From Ahniella affigens (GTDB lineage Bacteria; Pseudomonadota; Gammaproteobacteria; Xanthomonadales; Ahniellaceae): a DNA stretch of 64,000 nucleotides. Positions 36,261 to 44,865 of this stretch are shown piece after piece (position 1 is the stretch's first letter; the number at the start of each line of letters is the position of its first letter). The stretch lies in the NCBI RefSeq assembly GCF_003015185.1, contig NZ_CP027860.1, positions 2,170,001-2,234,000 of the forward strand, given 5' to 3'. The notes beneath the pieces were generated by a model that did no database searches, had not been told where the DNA came from, and saw nothing but the letters and a program-made list of their open reading frames with translations. Position numbers and translations under genes: made by a program.

Positions 36261-36923
36261 ATGAGCACGCTAAAGACTTTGTTGGTGCTGGGTGCCTTGG
36301 GTGCGGCTGGCGCGGCTGCAACGATTGGATTTGGTTGGTACAACGTGGCAGCTGATGATCCGCACTGGCCAGTTACCTATCGAGTGATCGATCTGGCCCG
36401 AGCGCGCTCGATTTCGGTTCGCGCTGAGGATATCGAAGTTCCAGATCTGCGCGATCCTGAGCTCATCCGTAGCGGCGCTGGTAATTACAGCGCGATGTGT
36501 GTGACGTGTCATTTGAGTCCGGGTGCCGAAGAAACTGAGCTCAGTGTCGGGCTCTACCCCAAGCCACCGCGGTGGGACGCACTGGGGCAAGCTGATCCAC
36601 GTGCGGCGTTTTGGGTCCTGAAGCACGGCATCAAAGCATCAGGGATGCCGGCTTGGGGAAAAAGCATGGACGACAAGTACCTCTGGGGCATGGTCGCCTT
36701 CATCAAGCAGTTTCCGACGATGACGGCAGCGCAATACCGCGAGCAAATCGCGGCCAGTCCGGGCCACGATCATGGTGGGGGCGAGACTGACGTCGGCGCA
36801 GGCGATCCGCACGCGGGCAGTCATTCGTCCCCCTCATCCTCGTTTGAACCGGAAGCCGATCCCATGGCCGGCGACGACCCAGTGACCGACGCCCACGCGT
36901 CATCGGAAGGACACGATCACTAG
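36261..36923 (+). CDS. membrane-anchored c-type cytochrome with His-rich tail
   Basis: 220 aa. The N-terminal hydrophobic segment (6-30) has no clear cleavage site, so it is probably an anchor. One haem site is CVTCH (80-84), and the axial Met is likely in ASGMPAWGKSM (near 131). The last 60 residues are His/Asp-rich (GHDHGGGETDVGAGDPHAGSH, EGHDH) and repeat the DPHAG pattern of the TolC-type protein. It is placed directly after the multicopper oxidase, so it may take electrons from copper oxidation or hand on copper; that is inference. The haem assignment is firm. Confidence 0.88.
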   Translation: MSTLKTLLVLGALGAAGAAATIGFGWYNVAADDPHWPVTYRVIDLARARSISVRAEDIEVPDLRDPELIRSGAGNYSAMCVTCHLSPGAEETELSVGLYPKPPRWDALGQADPRAAFWVLKHGIKASGMPAWGKSMDDKYLWGMVAFIKQFPTMTAAQYREQIAASPGHDHGGGETDVGAGDPHAGSHSSPSSSFEPEADPMAGDDPVTDAHASSEGHDH

Positions 36924-37016
36924 GTCATCAGGGGGCGATCTCCCCACCTGAATTCAGCTCCCTCTCATTCGAATCCAATCAACCCAAGTCAACTCAAATC
37001 TTACGAGGACTACACA

Positions 37017-37541
37017 ATGAACACATTTACCCATCGACTTGTCATGGCCTCCATGCTGGCCCTCAGTGCGCCGATTGCTTGGTCGCACGGAACCGAGCAG
37101 CACAAGGCTTCGATGATTGAAGCCGGCCGGACGACGGCCAAGGCATCGGTATCGATCCCAATGGCGGCCGATGATGCAGTCGCCGCGCTGGAACGGTTCA
37201 GCAACGCATTGGCAGCGGGTGATCTGCCGGCCGCCAGTCAAGAGCTGTCGCCAACCGTACTGATCCTCGAGAGTGGCGGGGCCGAGCGTAGCCGCGACGA
37301 ATACTTGAACGGTCACGCCAAACACGATGCCGAATTCCTGAAGTCCGCTCAGATCACCCTGAACCGCCGAACCGCGAGTGTTTCCGGTGATCTGGTCTGG
37401 GTTGCCAGCGAGTCGCAGATCCACGCCATGAAGGGCGAACAAATGCTGATGATCTTGTCGACCGAAACGGCGGTTTTGCAGAAGGTCGGCAAGAGTTGGC
37501 AGATCGTCCACTTGCATTGGTCGTCGAGGGCACAGAAATGA
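37017..37541 (+). CDS. secreted DUF4440/SnoaL-like protein
   Basis: 174 aa. Residues 1-23 are a signal peptide (MASMLALSAPIAWS). Residues 50-170 show the NTF2-like fold of DUF4440: DDAVAALERFSNALAAGD, then a VLILESGG strand, RDEYLNGH, and WQIVHLHWSSR at the end. Family members bind small ligands or act as accessory proteins; the copper-operon version has no proven role. The His-Gly-Thr-Glu-Gln-His start of the mature chain could bind metal. GAGGAC lies 9 nt before ATG. The last 4 bp overlap the DUF411 gene. Confidence 0.8.
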   Translation: MNTFTHRLVMASMLALSAPIAWSHGTEQHKASMIEAGRTTAKASVSIPMAADDAVAALERFSNALAAGDLPAASQELSPTVLILESGGAERSRDEYLNGHAKHDAEFLKSAQITLNRRTASVSGDLVWVASESQIHAMKGEQMLMILSTETAVLQKVGKSWQIVHLHWSSRAQK

Positions 37542-38065
37542 GACGCTACCTGCTCACGCGATTTTCCCGAATAATGTGGGTGGTCATGGCGGCGTTGGCC
37601 GGGACCAGCGCGTGCGCGCGGGGCCCGGACAGTCGACCAGCAAACGCGCCAGCGGCGCCGACTCATTCGGCGCATGCCCAGAAGCCCCTCGTGGTGGTGC
37701 ATAAGTCACCGAGCTGCGGTTGTTGCGGCAAGTGGGTCGAACACTTGGAACAGGCGGGGTTTCCGGTGGAGGTGCGGAATGACTCGGACTTGTCAGCCCT
37801 GAAATCACGCCTCGGCATTCCCCCCGAAATGGTCTCGTGCCACACGGCCGAAGTCGATGGCTATGTAATCGAGGGACATGTTCCAGTTACGGACTTGGAG
37901 CGCTTGCTGGCCGAGCGGCCACCGGCTCGGGGGCTGGTCCTGCCCGGCATGCCACTGGGTTCGCCCGGCATGGAAGTGCCTAACGGCCGGAAGGACGCTT
38001 TTAGCGTTGAATTGCTCGACAAGCAGGGTAACACCCGTACGTTTCAGCAGCACCCGAGTCAATGA
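37538..38065 (+). CDS. DUF411 periplasmic metal-binding protein
   Basis: ATG 37538 overlaps the DUF4440 stop as ATGA and is preferred to 37496. The 175-aa product has a lipoprotein-like signal (VMAALAGTSACARG; Cys near 26). The DUF411 core (50-150) starts with VVHKSPSCGCCGKWVEHL, with the CGCC metal site at 60-63, and continues with a typical ISCHTAEVDGYVIEGHVP-like strand (SCHTAEVDGYVIEGH) and GLVLPGMPLGSPGMEV. DUF411 proteins recur in copper and silver resistance operons and are thought to carry metal. A GC hairpin (38123-38154) lies between this gene and copR. Confidence 0.85.
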   Translation: MRRYLLTRFSRIMWVVMAALAGTSACARGPDSRPANAPAAPTHSAHAQKPLVVVHKSPSCGCCGKWVEHLEQAGFPVEVRNDSDLSALKSRLGIPPEMVSCHTAEVDGYVIEGHVPVTDLERLLAERPPARGLVLPGMPLGSPGMEVPNGRKDAFSVELLDKQGNTRTFQQHPSQ

Positions 38066-38122
38066 AGAGCTCGGGCGCCTCGGCTCTCGATCACTTTTGC
38101 ACCCGAAGTTAGTGCTCTGGTT

Positions 38123-38154
38123 CCCGGCGGCCACCATTACCAGGGGTCGCCGGG
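38123..38154 (+). terminator. GC-rich hairpin after the copper structural genes
   Basis: CCCGGCGGCC (38123-38132) pairs with GGTCGCCGGG (38145-38154) with one G-U pair. There is no T-run, so it may only slow or protect the transcript rather than stop it. It separates the DUF411 gene from copR. Confidence 0.4.
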
Positions 38155-38248
38155 ATGAATGTCAACCAACTTTTGACAGGCCTTAACCATGAAATCGTCA
38201 CGCAGCCGGTATCTTAGCCGCCATGATGCGAATCGACGTGCGCGAACC

Positions 38249-38941
38249 ATGAAGATCCTATTGATCGAAGATGAAGGCAAGATTGGTGACTACCTCAAGC
38301 GTGGCTTGAGCGAAGCCGGGTTCACCACCGATTGGGTGCAGGATGGCTTGACCGGACAGCAGATGGCCATGGAGGAAGACTACGGCCTGGTAATTCTGGA
38401 CGTCATGTTGCCTGAACGCGATGGCTATGCGCTGCTTCGCCACATTCGTGAGGCGGGCGTGCAGACGCCAGTGATTTTCCTGACGGCGCGAGATCAGATA
38501 GAGGATCGCGTGCATGGACTGGAACTGGGCGCCGATGACTATCTGGTCAAACCGTTCGCTTTTTCGGAACTTTTGGCGCGGCTTCGCAGTTTGCTGCGAC
38601 GGTCGCCGGTCCGAGAGGGCGAGACCCTACAAGTAGCCGACCTGGAGCTGGATTTGCGGCGTCGACGGGCATTTCGAAAAGGGCAGCGAATCGATTTGAC
38701 GGCCAAGGAATTTGCTTTGCTGGAGTTATTGATGCGTCGGGAAGGGGAAATCCTGCCGCGGGCTTTGATCGCATCGCAGGTGTGGGATATGAATTTTGAC
38801 AGTGACACCAATGTCGTGGAGGTGGCGATCCGGCGTTTGCGGACCAAAGTGGACACGGACTTTGAGGTCCGCTTGATCCACACGATCCGCGGCATGGGTT
38901 ATGTGTTGGAGCCTCCGGGTGCGGCGCCCGTCATTGCATAG
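38249..38941 (+). CDS. copR: OmpR-family response regulator, CopR/CusR-like
   Basis: ATG 38249 starts the receiver domain directly ([13 protein letters not shown]); the frame from 38189 adds a non-conserved leader. The 230-aa protein has Asp8 and Asp51 (VILDVMLP), Lys near 101 (DYLVKPFAF) and a winged-helix DNA-binding half with [15 protein letters not shown] and [18 protein letters not shown]. Together with the next gene it forms a heavy-metal two-component pair. Its place after the copper genes supports copper sensing and feedback on the copL operon. The kinase start lies inside its last codons. Confidence 0.9.
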   Translation: MKILLIEDEGKIGDYLKRGLSEAGFTTDWVQDGLTGQQMAMEEDYGLVILDVMLPERDGYALLRHIREAGVQTPVIFLTARDQIEDRVHGLELGADDYLVKPFAFSELLARLRSLLRRSPVREGETLQVADLELDLRRRRAFRKGQRIDLTAKEFALLELLMRREGEILPRALIASQVWDMNFDSDTNVVEVAIRRLRTKVDTDFEVRLIHTIRGMGYVLEPPGAAPVIA

Positions 38942-40379
38942 TTCGATCGCCTGGCGCATCACGCTCGCCTATACGGTGTTGGCGGCGGTGGTTTTTGCTA
39001 TGGTCGCGATTGTGATCCATCTCGCCGTGGAGCAGCATTTTCAAGGCCAGGACCGAAAGGCTTGGGAGGGCAAGTTTGAGCTCATCGGGCATATTTTGGA
39101 TGATTGGCGAGGGGAGCAAGATAATGCTGCCGTATTCGCGTTGTTAAGCGATGCCATGGTCGGCCACCATAATCTCCTGGTCCGGGTTGACGACCCGACC
39201 GCCAATTTCCGATTCGTCAGTGGCCACGCTGACATCCCGCCCTTGTCCGAGGCGCGTGTTTCGGCCCTGCTACCGGGTACCTTTCGACCGATTGCCTGGT
39301 CGGGAGCAACCGCCGCTTTTCAAGGTCTGACCACCCAACTACCCACCGGAAGGCGGGGCCATTTCATGGAAGTCACCGTTGCCTCCGACATTTCCCGGCA
39401 TCAAGAAATCCTGTCGACGTTTGATACCCAACTGGCCTTGATTTGCGGCATGGCGCTTCTGGTCATGGCGGGTTTGTCGGTGGTGACAACGCGACGTGGT
39501 TTGGCGCCGATCGCCGACATGGCGGCGGTGGCCGAATCGATCTCAGCGCAACAATTGCAGGAACGGCTGCCCGTGCAGGAGGTGCCCATTGAGCTGCGGC
39601 CTTTGGCGGAAGCATTCAATGGTATGTTGGATCGCCTCAGCGATTCACTGCAGCGACTGACTGATTTTTCCTCTGATCTTGCTCACGAGCTTCGAACGCC
39701 GATCAGCAATCTGATGATGCAAACGCAGGTCAGTCTGTCGAAGCGGCGCAGTGAAGACGAGTATCGCGAGGTGTTGTATTCCGCACTGGAGGAGTATGAG
39801 GACTTGGCTCGCATGATCAGCGACATGCTGTTCCTGGCCAAAGCGGATCACGGTCTGGTGATTCCGACCCGGGAGCAGATCGATCTAGCGCAGGAAGTCA
39901 CTGCGGTCTTCGAGTTTTATGATGCCCTGGCCTCGGAACGGGGCGTGCGTCTCAAACATCACGGTCAGGCGAGCATCCAAGGCGATCGTGTGATGATTCG
40001 GCGCGCACTGGGCAATTTGCTCGCCAATGCGATTCGCTTTACGCCGCGTGGTGGCATGATTCGTGTCGACATCACACGCTCGTCTGAGGCGGCCTCAATC
40101 CTGGTCGAAAATCCGGGACCGACGATTCCGCCTGAACAAATGGTGAGGTTGTTTAACCGGTTCTATCGCGGCAGCGCCTCGCGCACCCGTACCGACGAGG
40201 GGGCGGGGCTGGGATTGGCGATCTGCCAATCTATTGTGCGCGCGCATGGTGGGGATGTATCGGTGGCCTCGTTTGCCGGCGTGACGCGATTCGTCATGCA
40301 GTTCCCGATGGAACTTGCCGGCCTCCACGGTGAGGCTGAAGGAAGCGAACCCGGACCGCGTCCACGGCGGCCGCACTGA
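38919..40379 (+). CDS. copS: heavy-metal sensor histidine kinase, CopS/CusS-like
   Basis: GTG 38919 has GGAG 8 nt upstream and gives about 486 aa; ATG 38901 is the alternative. Two membrane spans (about 10-32 and 165-190) flank a periplasmic sensor of about 130 residues with a CusS-like layout. Then come HAMP, an H-box [13 protein letters not shown], an N-box with NLLANAIRF and ATP-lid motifs VENPGPTI and GAGLGLAI. The family autophosphorylates when periplasmic Cu(I)/Ag(I) rises and passes phosphate to CopR/CusR. The gene overlaps copR by 23 bp. No gene follows on this strand; the next gene is convergent. Confidence 0.9.
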   Translation: MRRPSLHSSIAWRITLAYTVLAAVVFAMVAIVIHLAVEQHFQGQDRKAWEGKFELIGHILDDWRGEQDNAAVFALLSDAMVGHHNLLVRVDDPTANFRFVSGHADIPPLSEARVSALLPGTFRPIAWSGATAAFQGLTTQLPTGRRGHFMEVTVASDISRHQEILSTFDTQLALICGMALLVMAGLSVVTTRRGLAPIADMAAVAESISAQQLQERLPVQEVPIELRPLAEAFNGMLDRLSDSLQRLTDFSSDLAHELRTPISNLMMQTQVSLSKRRSEDEYREVLYSALEEYEDLARMISDMLFLAKADHGLVIPTREQIDLAQEVTAVFEFYDALASERGVRLKHHGQASIQGDRVMIRRALGNLLANAIRFTPRGGMIRVDITRSSEAASILVENPGPTIPPEQMVRLFNRFYRGSASRTRTDEGAGLGLAICQSIVRAHGGDVSVASFAGVTRFVMQFPMELAGLHGEAEGSEPGPRPRRPH

Positions 40380-40467
40380 ACGTCGGGATTCGACTGGACT
40401 GGCTGCTAATTGCCTAGTTGCGATTGGCATTGGCACAAGCAAAGCGAGTTGGGTCAACAGCGACCGT

Positions 40468-40956
40468 TCAGCTCGAGCTTGAATCATCCGATTCTGGATC
40501 GGTATCACCCGTCTGATGTCGCGCTGGAAAAAACGCGACCGGTGGTTCTGGCGAAATGCCCATCTCATAGCAGAGCACATACAACTTCTGCGCAGAATAG
40601 GGCATGAGCAGTGCAAAGACCTGATCGAGAAACTTCAAAACAATCGCGTTGTCATCGGGACTGATCGGATAAGCCTTGCGATTAACGTGCATGAAGGCAC
40701 TGATCACCACACTGGCGTCGTAAAAGGGCTGCCCTTCGACATCCACGGCGGACACGAAGTGCCGGTACACAACGCGAGCCGCTTGGAATTCAGGCGCGCC
40801 CTCGGCGTGGTCCGATGACAAGGTTCCATCTTCGAGTTCCAGCAATTCAACGCCAGAATTGACCGCTGCCTGAACGCCTTTTCGACGTGCGCTTACTTTG
40901 GCGTCGATGCCATCAATCTGGATCGAACTAATCTGCACGGATGGTTTGACGATCAT
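40468..40956 (-). CDS. SecB-like chaperone of a HicAB toxin-antitoxin-chaperone module
   Basis: 162 aa. I see a SecB-type pattern rather than close identity: an N-terminal IQISSIQIDGIDAKV strand, a central YRHFVSAVDVEGQPFYDASVVISAFM beta-sheet split by a turn, and the C-terminal ALLMPYSAQKLYVLCYEMGI helix, which matches the LFPYARE helix of SecB, followed by a Pro-rich segment and an acidic Ser/Asp tail. The gene is 5 bp after hicB on the same strand. In known toxin-antitoxin-chaperone systems a SecB-like protein stabilises the antitoxin. If the fold call is wrong, it is a third, unknown member of the hic operon. Confidence 0.6.
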   Translation of the reverse strand: MIVKPSVQISSIQIDGIDAKVSARRKGVQAAVNSGVELLELEDGTLSSDHAEGAPEFQAARVVYRHFVSAVDVEGQPFYDASVVISAFMHVNRKAYPISPDDNAIVLKFLDQVFALLMPYSAQKLYVLCYEMGISPEPPVAFFPARHQTGDTDPESDDSSSS

Positions 40957-40961
40957 ATCGG

Positions 40962-41405
40962 TTAGGCGCTGTCTTGCACGACTTCGTGAGTCAAAACGTA
41001 GGACTTATCAACCAGTTTGAGAAAGGGTTTTCTCAGGCCAGCAGCGCTTGTGCTCGCGACGCGGGCGCTCTGCAGCAGATGCGCCTTCACCGCCAATTTT
41101 ACTTCCGCGTTGATCGTGCTGCCCTTGCTCGCCGCAAGCGTCGCGAGCGCATAATGATCCACTTTGCTGTCGAGGCGGACCTGCAAGGTCCCGCTAAAGG
41201 ACTCCTCCGGACGAATGCCGCGCGCTTTGCAATCATCTAGATAGTCGTCAATCGTGGCGTGAAAATCCCGTTCGGCCTCACTGGGTGTCTCGCCTTCAAA
41301 CAACAGTGCAGCGCGGACATTTGCCACGCGGCCGACAATCATCTTTGCATCAAGATCGATTTCGAGCGTTGCATAGTAGCCGCGATATTGAAGCGCATGG
41401 GTCAT
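40962..41405 (-). CDS. hicB: HicB-family antitoxin with C-terminal extension
   Basis: 147 aa. The partial RNase-H-like HicB fold is clear: YRGYYATLEIDLD, GRVANVRAALLFEGET, DDYLDDCKARGIRPEESFSG, then a ribbon-helix-helix-type STINAEVKLAVKAHLLQ. About 35 residues follow (AGLRKPFLKLVDKSYVLTHEVVQDSA region), beyond the usual HicB end. In chaperone-dependent antitoxins such tails bind SecB-like chaperones, which fits the next gene. The start overlaps the hicA stop by ATGA. HicB normally blocks HicA and represses the operon through the operator just upstream of hicA. Confidence 0.85.
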   Translation of the reverse strand: MTHALQYRGYYATLEIDLDAKMIVGRVANVRAALLFEGETPSEAERDFHATIDDYLDDCKARGIRPEESFSGTLQVRLDSKVDHYALATLAASKGSTINAEVKLAVKAHLLQSARVASTSAAGLRKPFLKLVDKSYVLTHEVVQDSA

Positions 41406-41650
41406 ATCAATTCTGCCTCGATTAGCGTCTCAAGCACGTAACGAATGTAGATGCGTTTGACGGGTTGGCTACCATGAGGTTCGTGAAGACTGATCGGTGC
41501 CAAATTGTCGGCGCGCCAGAATTTGCGACGCGAACCGGCACCGTTGCTGAGCTGGTAGCCGAGAGCCGTCAGGACGGCAACCAGTTCATCCCAGCCGTAA
41601 TCAGTCGGGATCGAGCGGAGTCGTTCGAGCCTTCTATCTTGCCGCGTCAT
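41402..41650 (-). CDS. hicA: HicA-family toxin
   Basis: ATG 41650 gives 82 aa (MTRQDRRLERLRSIP); the frame from 41713 crosses the promoter and is rejected. The double-stranded RNA-binding-like HicA fold is visible: WDELVAVLTALGYQL, then GSRRKFWR and SLHEPHGSQPVKRIYIRYVLETL. HicA toxins cleave mRNA. The usual catalytic His in a GSHH-type motif is Arg here, a variant also seen in HicA members with a downstream HEPH-like site, so activity is likely but not certain. The gene is first in hicA-hicB-secB-like. Promoter and operator are directly upstream. Confidence 0.8.
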   Translation of the reverse strand: MTRQDRRLERLRSIPTDYGWDELVAVLTALGYQLSNGAGSRRKFWRADNLAPISLHEPHGSQPVKRIYIRYVLETLIEAELI

Positions 41651-41656
41651 GGTTGT

Positions 41657-41671
41657 AACTAATGCATAGTT
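41657..41671 (-). promoter_or_regulatory. candidate HicB operator
   Basis: AACTA (41657-41661) and TAGTT (41667-41671) form an inverted repeat around ATGCA. It covers the expected transcription start, 6 bp from the hicA ATG, where antitoxin binding would block initiation. Confidence 0.5.
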
Positions 41672-41673
41672 GC

Positions 41674-41702
41674 AGAATAGGGCGGTTTGTCTCAGTGCGC
41701 AA
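41674..41702 (-). promoter_or_regulatory. sigma70-type promoter of hicA-hicB-secB-like
   Basis: On the minus strand, TTGCGC (41702-41697) and TATTCT (41679-41674) are separated by exactly 17 bp. The expected start falls inside the AACTA/TAGTT inverted repeat. The remaining 257 bp up to 41959 hold no gene I can support. Confidence 0.6.
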
Positions 41703-41959
41703 GTCCCGACCAATTTTGCCTGCCCAGTTTGTCACCGCGAGCAATACCAAGGCTGCCTGGCCGATGTGGCGGCCGGTGGCTTGTGGCGATCGTGCAACGT
41801 CTCGGTGATGATGCCCAACGTGGATCGCCCATGGCCATCGCGTCGCCCGCCTACGAGAGGCGTTCCGGCCGGCGGTTTTCAATGCACATTGGCAGCATCC
41901 TCAATGAAGTCGGTGTAGCCAGCGGGGTTTCGCTAGCGCAGCCCCCGTGATCTGGGGGT

Positions 41960-43900
41960 TCACGTAGCGGCCGGATACTTCATGCCGAGTCGTTGCCATA
42001 GGCGACGGACCACGTATAAGCCCGCCAGCGTCGCGGTGACCAGGAACAGTGGATGCGTGACGGCGGTGGCCCACCCGGCGCTGGTCTGAAACTGGGCTGA
42101 TAGCGTCTCCTGAACGGTGTGCTGGCCCGATGCTATCAAGCGCAAGACCATCCAAGTTTTGGTGACCACCAGCAGCAAGGCTCCCACACCGAGCCCGCGG
42201 ATGGCTTCTTGGAACAGAAATGCCCCCGTTTGCTCCTGCCTATTGGCATTGACATAGTAGGTGTCGAGATATCGTTGCAGTCGTTCGAACCCGGCGCGTG
42301 CCGCCGCGATCCCCTGCTCGATGTCGAGATAAGTCTGGTCGGTGCCGAGTGCGTTGAGGCGCGCGTGCACGCGTTTTCGAGCACGTCGTCCGGCATCGGC
42401 GGCGTACTTCCGGAACTCGGCGTAGTGATCAATGTTTGGGTGCAGTCGCGCGGCGATCGTGTGCGAGAGCAGGCTCGCGCGGATCGTTTTCAGGATGTTG
42501 ATATTGACGGGAATGCGGTACTGACGAGTGAGCAGGAAGAACCCGATCCACAGATTGGTGGTGGTGCGCTCCCACCAGTGCGCATGTTTGCTCTTGTGCG
42601 CATGCAAGTCGCGCCAGAACTCAGCTTCCAGGCGTTTGGAGAATTCATCCAGGTCGACCGGCGGTAAGGGGTCGAGCATGCCAATGATTGCACGCACCAT
42701 ACCGCTGACATCGCTTTGACCTTGGGCATGAAAAAACGCACGCCAGATCCGGCGTTCCTTTTCAGTGGAGGTGCCACAAGAGCCGAAGTCAATCAAAATC
42801 AAGCGGTTGTCAGGGCGGACCAGGATATTGGCAGGGTGGAAATCGGCGTGAAACGCCCAACCTTCAAAGGCCCCGAAGCGGGACGTCCGGAGCACCCGGC
42901 GTGCCAGTTTCTTGGGGCGGATCCCCTGTTCCGACAGGTGTTGCAAGATGGTCTGATCTTGAGTTTCGACGGCGTGAAGGATGTCAGTCATCCAAACGCC
43001 GGACACGAATTCAGACACCAAGACTTCGAAGCTGCACCAACGGTGATGTACTTTGGGCGCCGACACGAACTTCAGTTTGGCTTGTTTGACTTGATGTCGG
43101 AACAATTCGGTGAAACGCGCCTCGCGCGCGAAATTCAGTTCTTCGAACAGCATGGTACGCAGGTCGTCGACGAAATTGCGCGTGAAGCCAGGTGGGAAGG
43201 CAAACAGCTCCAGGGCCAGACAACCCCAGCGTAACACTGTTAGATCAGCGGCGAGTTGTTCCCCTATCCCCGGTCGACGGACCTTGACTGCGACGTGCTC
43301 GCCCGTCTGCAGAACGGCTTGAAAGACACAGGCGATGGATCCCGAACCAATGGGTTTGGGGTCGAAAGTCTGAAATATCTCGGTCAATCGTCGTCCGGTG
43401 GTTCGCTCAATGATGGCGATGGCCTGCGCAGCGGGGAAGGCCGGTACGTCGTCGAGGAGTTTCTCCAGTTCGAGAATATAGGGATAGGGCACCAGATCGA
43501 CGCGCGCGGACAGCTGCTGACCGAGCTTGATAAAGGTAGGGCCGAGCGACTGGAAGGCAGCCCGCACGCGTCGCGCCCGACGTTCAGCTGAATTGCGTCG
43601 TAGCAGAATGTCGATCGTGATCACCGCCATCAACACGAGCGCGGTGACCCCGCATCGACCCGCCCGATACAGGCAGCGAATCAGACTGGCATGGAAGAAC
43701 TCGAAGCGCCGCAATGGGGGCGTACGCCGAATGGCGCCGTTCGGCGTCAGGCGTTTCGGTTCGGGCAGTGACGACAACACTCGTGCCTGGTTGTGCCTGC
43801 CATCAGCGGGCACCATTGGGAGAGGGGGCATAGCGACCAATCTGGACAGGAAGAGGCGCAGTGGAGAGGGCGTGTTGGGGGCCAGCGCTATCCTCCCCAC
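41960..43900 (-). CDS. UbiB/ABC1 (AarF)-family atypical kinase
   Basis: 646 aa from a GTG at 43900; ATG 43831 is also possible, and neither has a clear ribosome site. The ABC1 signature is present: LGPTFIKLGQQLSARVDLVP (KxGQ motif), GSGSIACVFQA in place of the Ala-rich nucleotide loop, VAVKVRRPGI (VAVK lysine), FHADFHPANILV and ILIDFGSCG (catalytic loop and metal-binding Asp). Two or three hydrophobic segments at the C-terminus (about 565-630) anchor it in the membrane. UbiB proteins support ubiquinone and other isoprenoid or lipid biosynthesis, probably by moving hydrophobic intermediates. It is the last gene of the large minus-strand cluster, which favours a lipid-handling role there. Confidence 0.88.
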   Translation of the reverse strand: MGRIALAPNTPSPLRLFLSRLVAMPPLPMVPADGRHNQARVLSSLPEPKRLTPNGAIRRTPPLRRFEFFHASLIRCLYRAGRCGVTALVLMAVITIDILLRRNSAERRARRVRAAFQSLGPTFIKLGQQLSARVDLVPYPYILELEKLLDDVPAFPAAQAIAIIERTTGRRLTEIFQTFDPKPIGSGSIACVFQAVLQTGEHVAVKVRRPGIGEQLAADLTVLRWGCLALELFAFPPGFTRNFVDDLRTMLFEELNFAREARFTELFRHQVKQAKLKFVSAPKVHHRWCSFEVLVSEFVSGVWMTDILHAVETQDQTILQHLSEQGIRPKKLARRVLRTSRFGAFEGWAFHADFHPANILVRPDNRLILIDFGSCGTSTEKERRIWRAFFHAQGQSDVSGMVRAIIGMLDPLPPVDLDEFSKRLEAEFWRDLHAHKSKHAHWWERTTTNLWIGFFLLTRQYRIPVNINILKTIRASLLSHTIAARLHPNIDHYAEFRKYAADAGRRARKRVHARLNALGTDQTYLDIEQGIAAARAGFERLQRYLDTYYVNANRQEQTGAFLFQEAIRGLGVGALLLVVTKTWMVLRLIASGQHTVQETLSAQFQTSAGWATAVTHPLFLVTATLAGLYVVRRLWQRLGMKYPAAT

Positions 43901-43945
43901 TGCGTTACAACACTGGGCGGTCGCAAGCCGCCGCCGGCAAACGCG

Positions 43946-44305
43946 CTATCGCCAGAATAGACGAATCAGGTTGCGACTGCGCTTGTAGAAGCGACGGGTG
44001 CCAATTCGAGACATCCAATCGCCTGGGGCCTTGCCGGCTTCGGTGAAGGCCACTTCCATCGCTCGCGCGACATTTTTTGGTAGATCGCGAAGCTCGCCAT
44101 CGCGCTTCTTGCGAGAGGAGCGATCACTGCGATCTCGATAATCTTGAAGGGCCTGCGAGATTGCGTCGCTGAGCCGAAGGCTACTTCGCGACAAACCTCG
44201 GAAATTGCGTTGCCAGCGCTTGGTACCTTGGGAGTAGGTACGCGCCGCTCGTTGCGCGGTGTCAACCACCTTGGTGGGGGGGGCAGCAGGGAGTACAGTT
44301 GCCAT
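43946..44305 (-). CDS. small basic protein of unknown function
   Basis: 119 aa with AAGGAG about 6 nt before ATG 44305, so translation is well supported. The protein is strongly basic and Ser-rich, with a helical middle (SLRLSDAISQALQDYRDRSDRSSRKKRDGELRDLP split by turns) and an aromatic basic end (FYKRSRNLIRLFWR). No membrane span or signal is seen. It lies between the UbiB-type kinase and the 78-aa gene on the same strand. I do not recognise the family. The charge pattern would suit contact with a membrane surface or an acidic partner. Confidence 0.65.
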   Translation of the reverse strand: MATVLPAAPPTKVVDTAQRAARTYSQGTKRWQRNFRGLSRSSLRLSDAISQALQDYRDRSDRSSRKKRDGELRDLPKNVARAMEVAFTEAGKAPGDWMSRIGTRRFYKRSRNLIRLFWR

Positions 44306-44342
44306 AACGGGCTCCTTATTGAGCGTGCGTCAGTCAGTCCGA

Positions 44343-44579
44343 TCAGTACAGGCCAAAACCGCGAGCCCAACCGGCGCGTTTGCGCTTACGCCGGTAGACG
44401 ATAACCACCGGAACCAAAATCTTGCCCTCTGCTTCAGCGGCGAGGTCCGTGCGTACTGATTCTAGGACTCGGGCAACCTCGTCCTGCGCGGCACCGCGGC
44501 CGTTTTTCAGTTGGCGGATGTGCTTTTTCTTGCGGGCGCCGAGGTCAATCACAATCGGCGGAACGGATGCGTTGGTCAT
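44343..44579 (-). CDS. small basic protein, DUF6312-like
   Basis: ATG 44579 has AGAGGA 8 nt upstream and gives 78 aa; a longer frame from 44723 is not supported. The sequence starts VPPIVIDLGARKKKHIRQLKNGRG, then a helix DEVARVLESVRTDL and a closing VPVVIVYRRKRKRAG strand. This resembles the small basic proteins called DUF6312 that sit in unusual biosynthetic clusters; that match is from memory and moderate. No function is known. Confidence 0.6.
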   Translation of the reverse strand: MTNASVPPIVIDLGARKKKHIRQLKNGRGAAQDEVARVLESVRTDLAAEAEGKILVPVVIVYRRKRKRAGWARGFGLY

Positions 44580-44828
44580 CAAGAAGTTCCTCTGTTGGTT
44601 TGGGAGATCGGCGCAGCGACGCGTTGGGGACGTTACAAAATCGACAAGTCTTGAGGCGACCCATGCCAAGCGCATGGAGTGCGCATCGGCATGGGCCGGC
44701 AGCACCGACGCGCCCTGCTGCACGTCGAGTATCGACGAAGCGCCGAATTCGTACTTGTAGTAGGCGGAACCCGCTCACAGCACGCAAGCCGTCGTCCCCT
44801 GGTGGGTGTTGCTGCAAACTCGGTTCTG

Positions 44829-44858
44829 ACGGCGGCACGACACTGATCGTGCCGCCGT
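44829..44858 (-). terminator. perfect 12-bp hairpin after the DUF3050 gene
   Basis: ACGGCGGCACGA (44829-44840) and TCGTGCCGCCGT (44847-44858) are perfectly complementary with a 6-nt loop. It begins 8 bp after the DUF3050 stop. No T-run follows, so it may be a processing or attenuation site inside the operon rather than a full terminator; the next 250 bp hold no gene. Confidence 0.55.
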
Positions 44859-44865
44859 TGCGCAC

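Noticed and set aside
41901-42155. 84-aa minus-strand ORF at the end of the UbiB-type gene
   Set aside because: Out-of-frame overlap with the UbiB coding end, no ribosome site.
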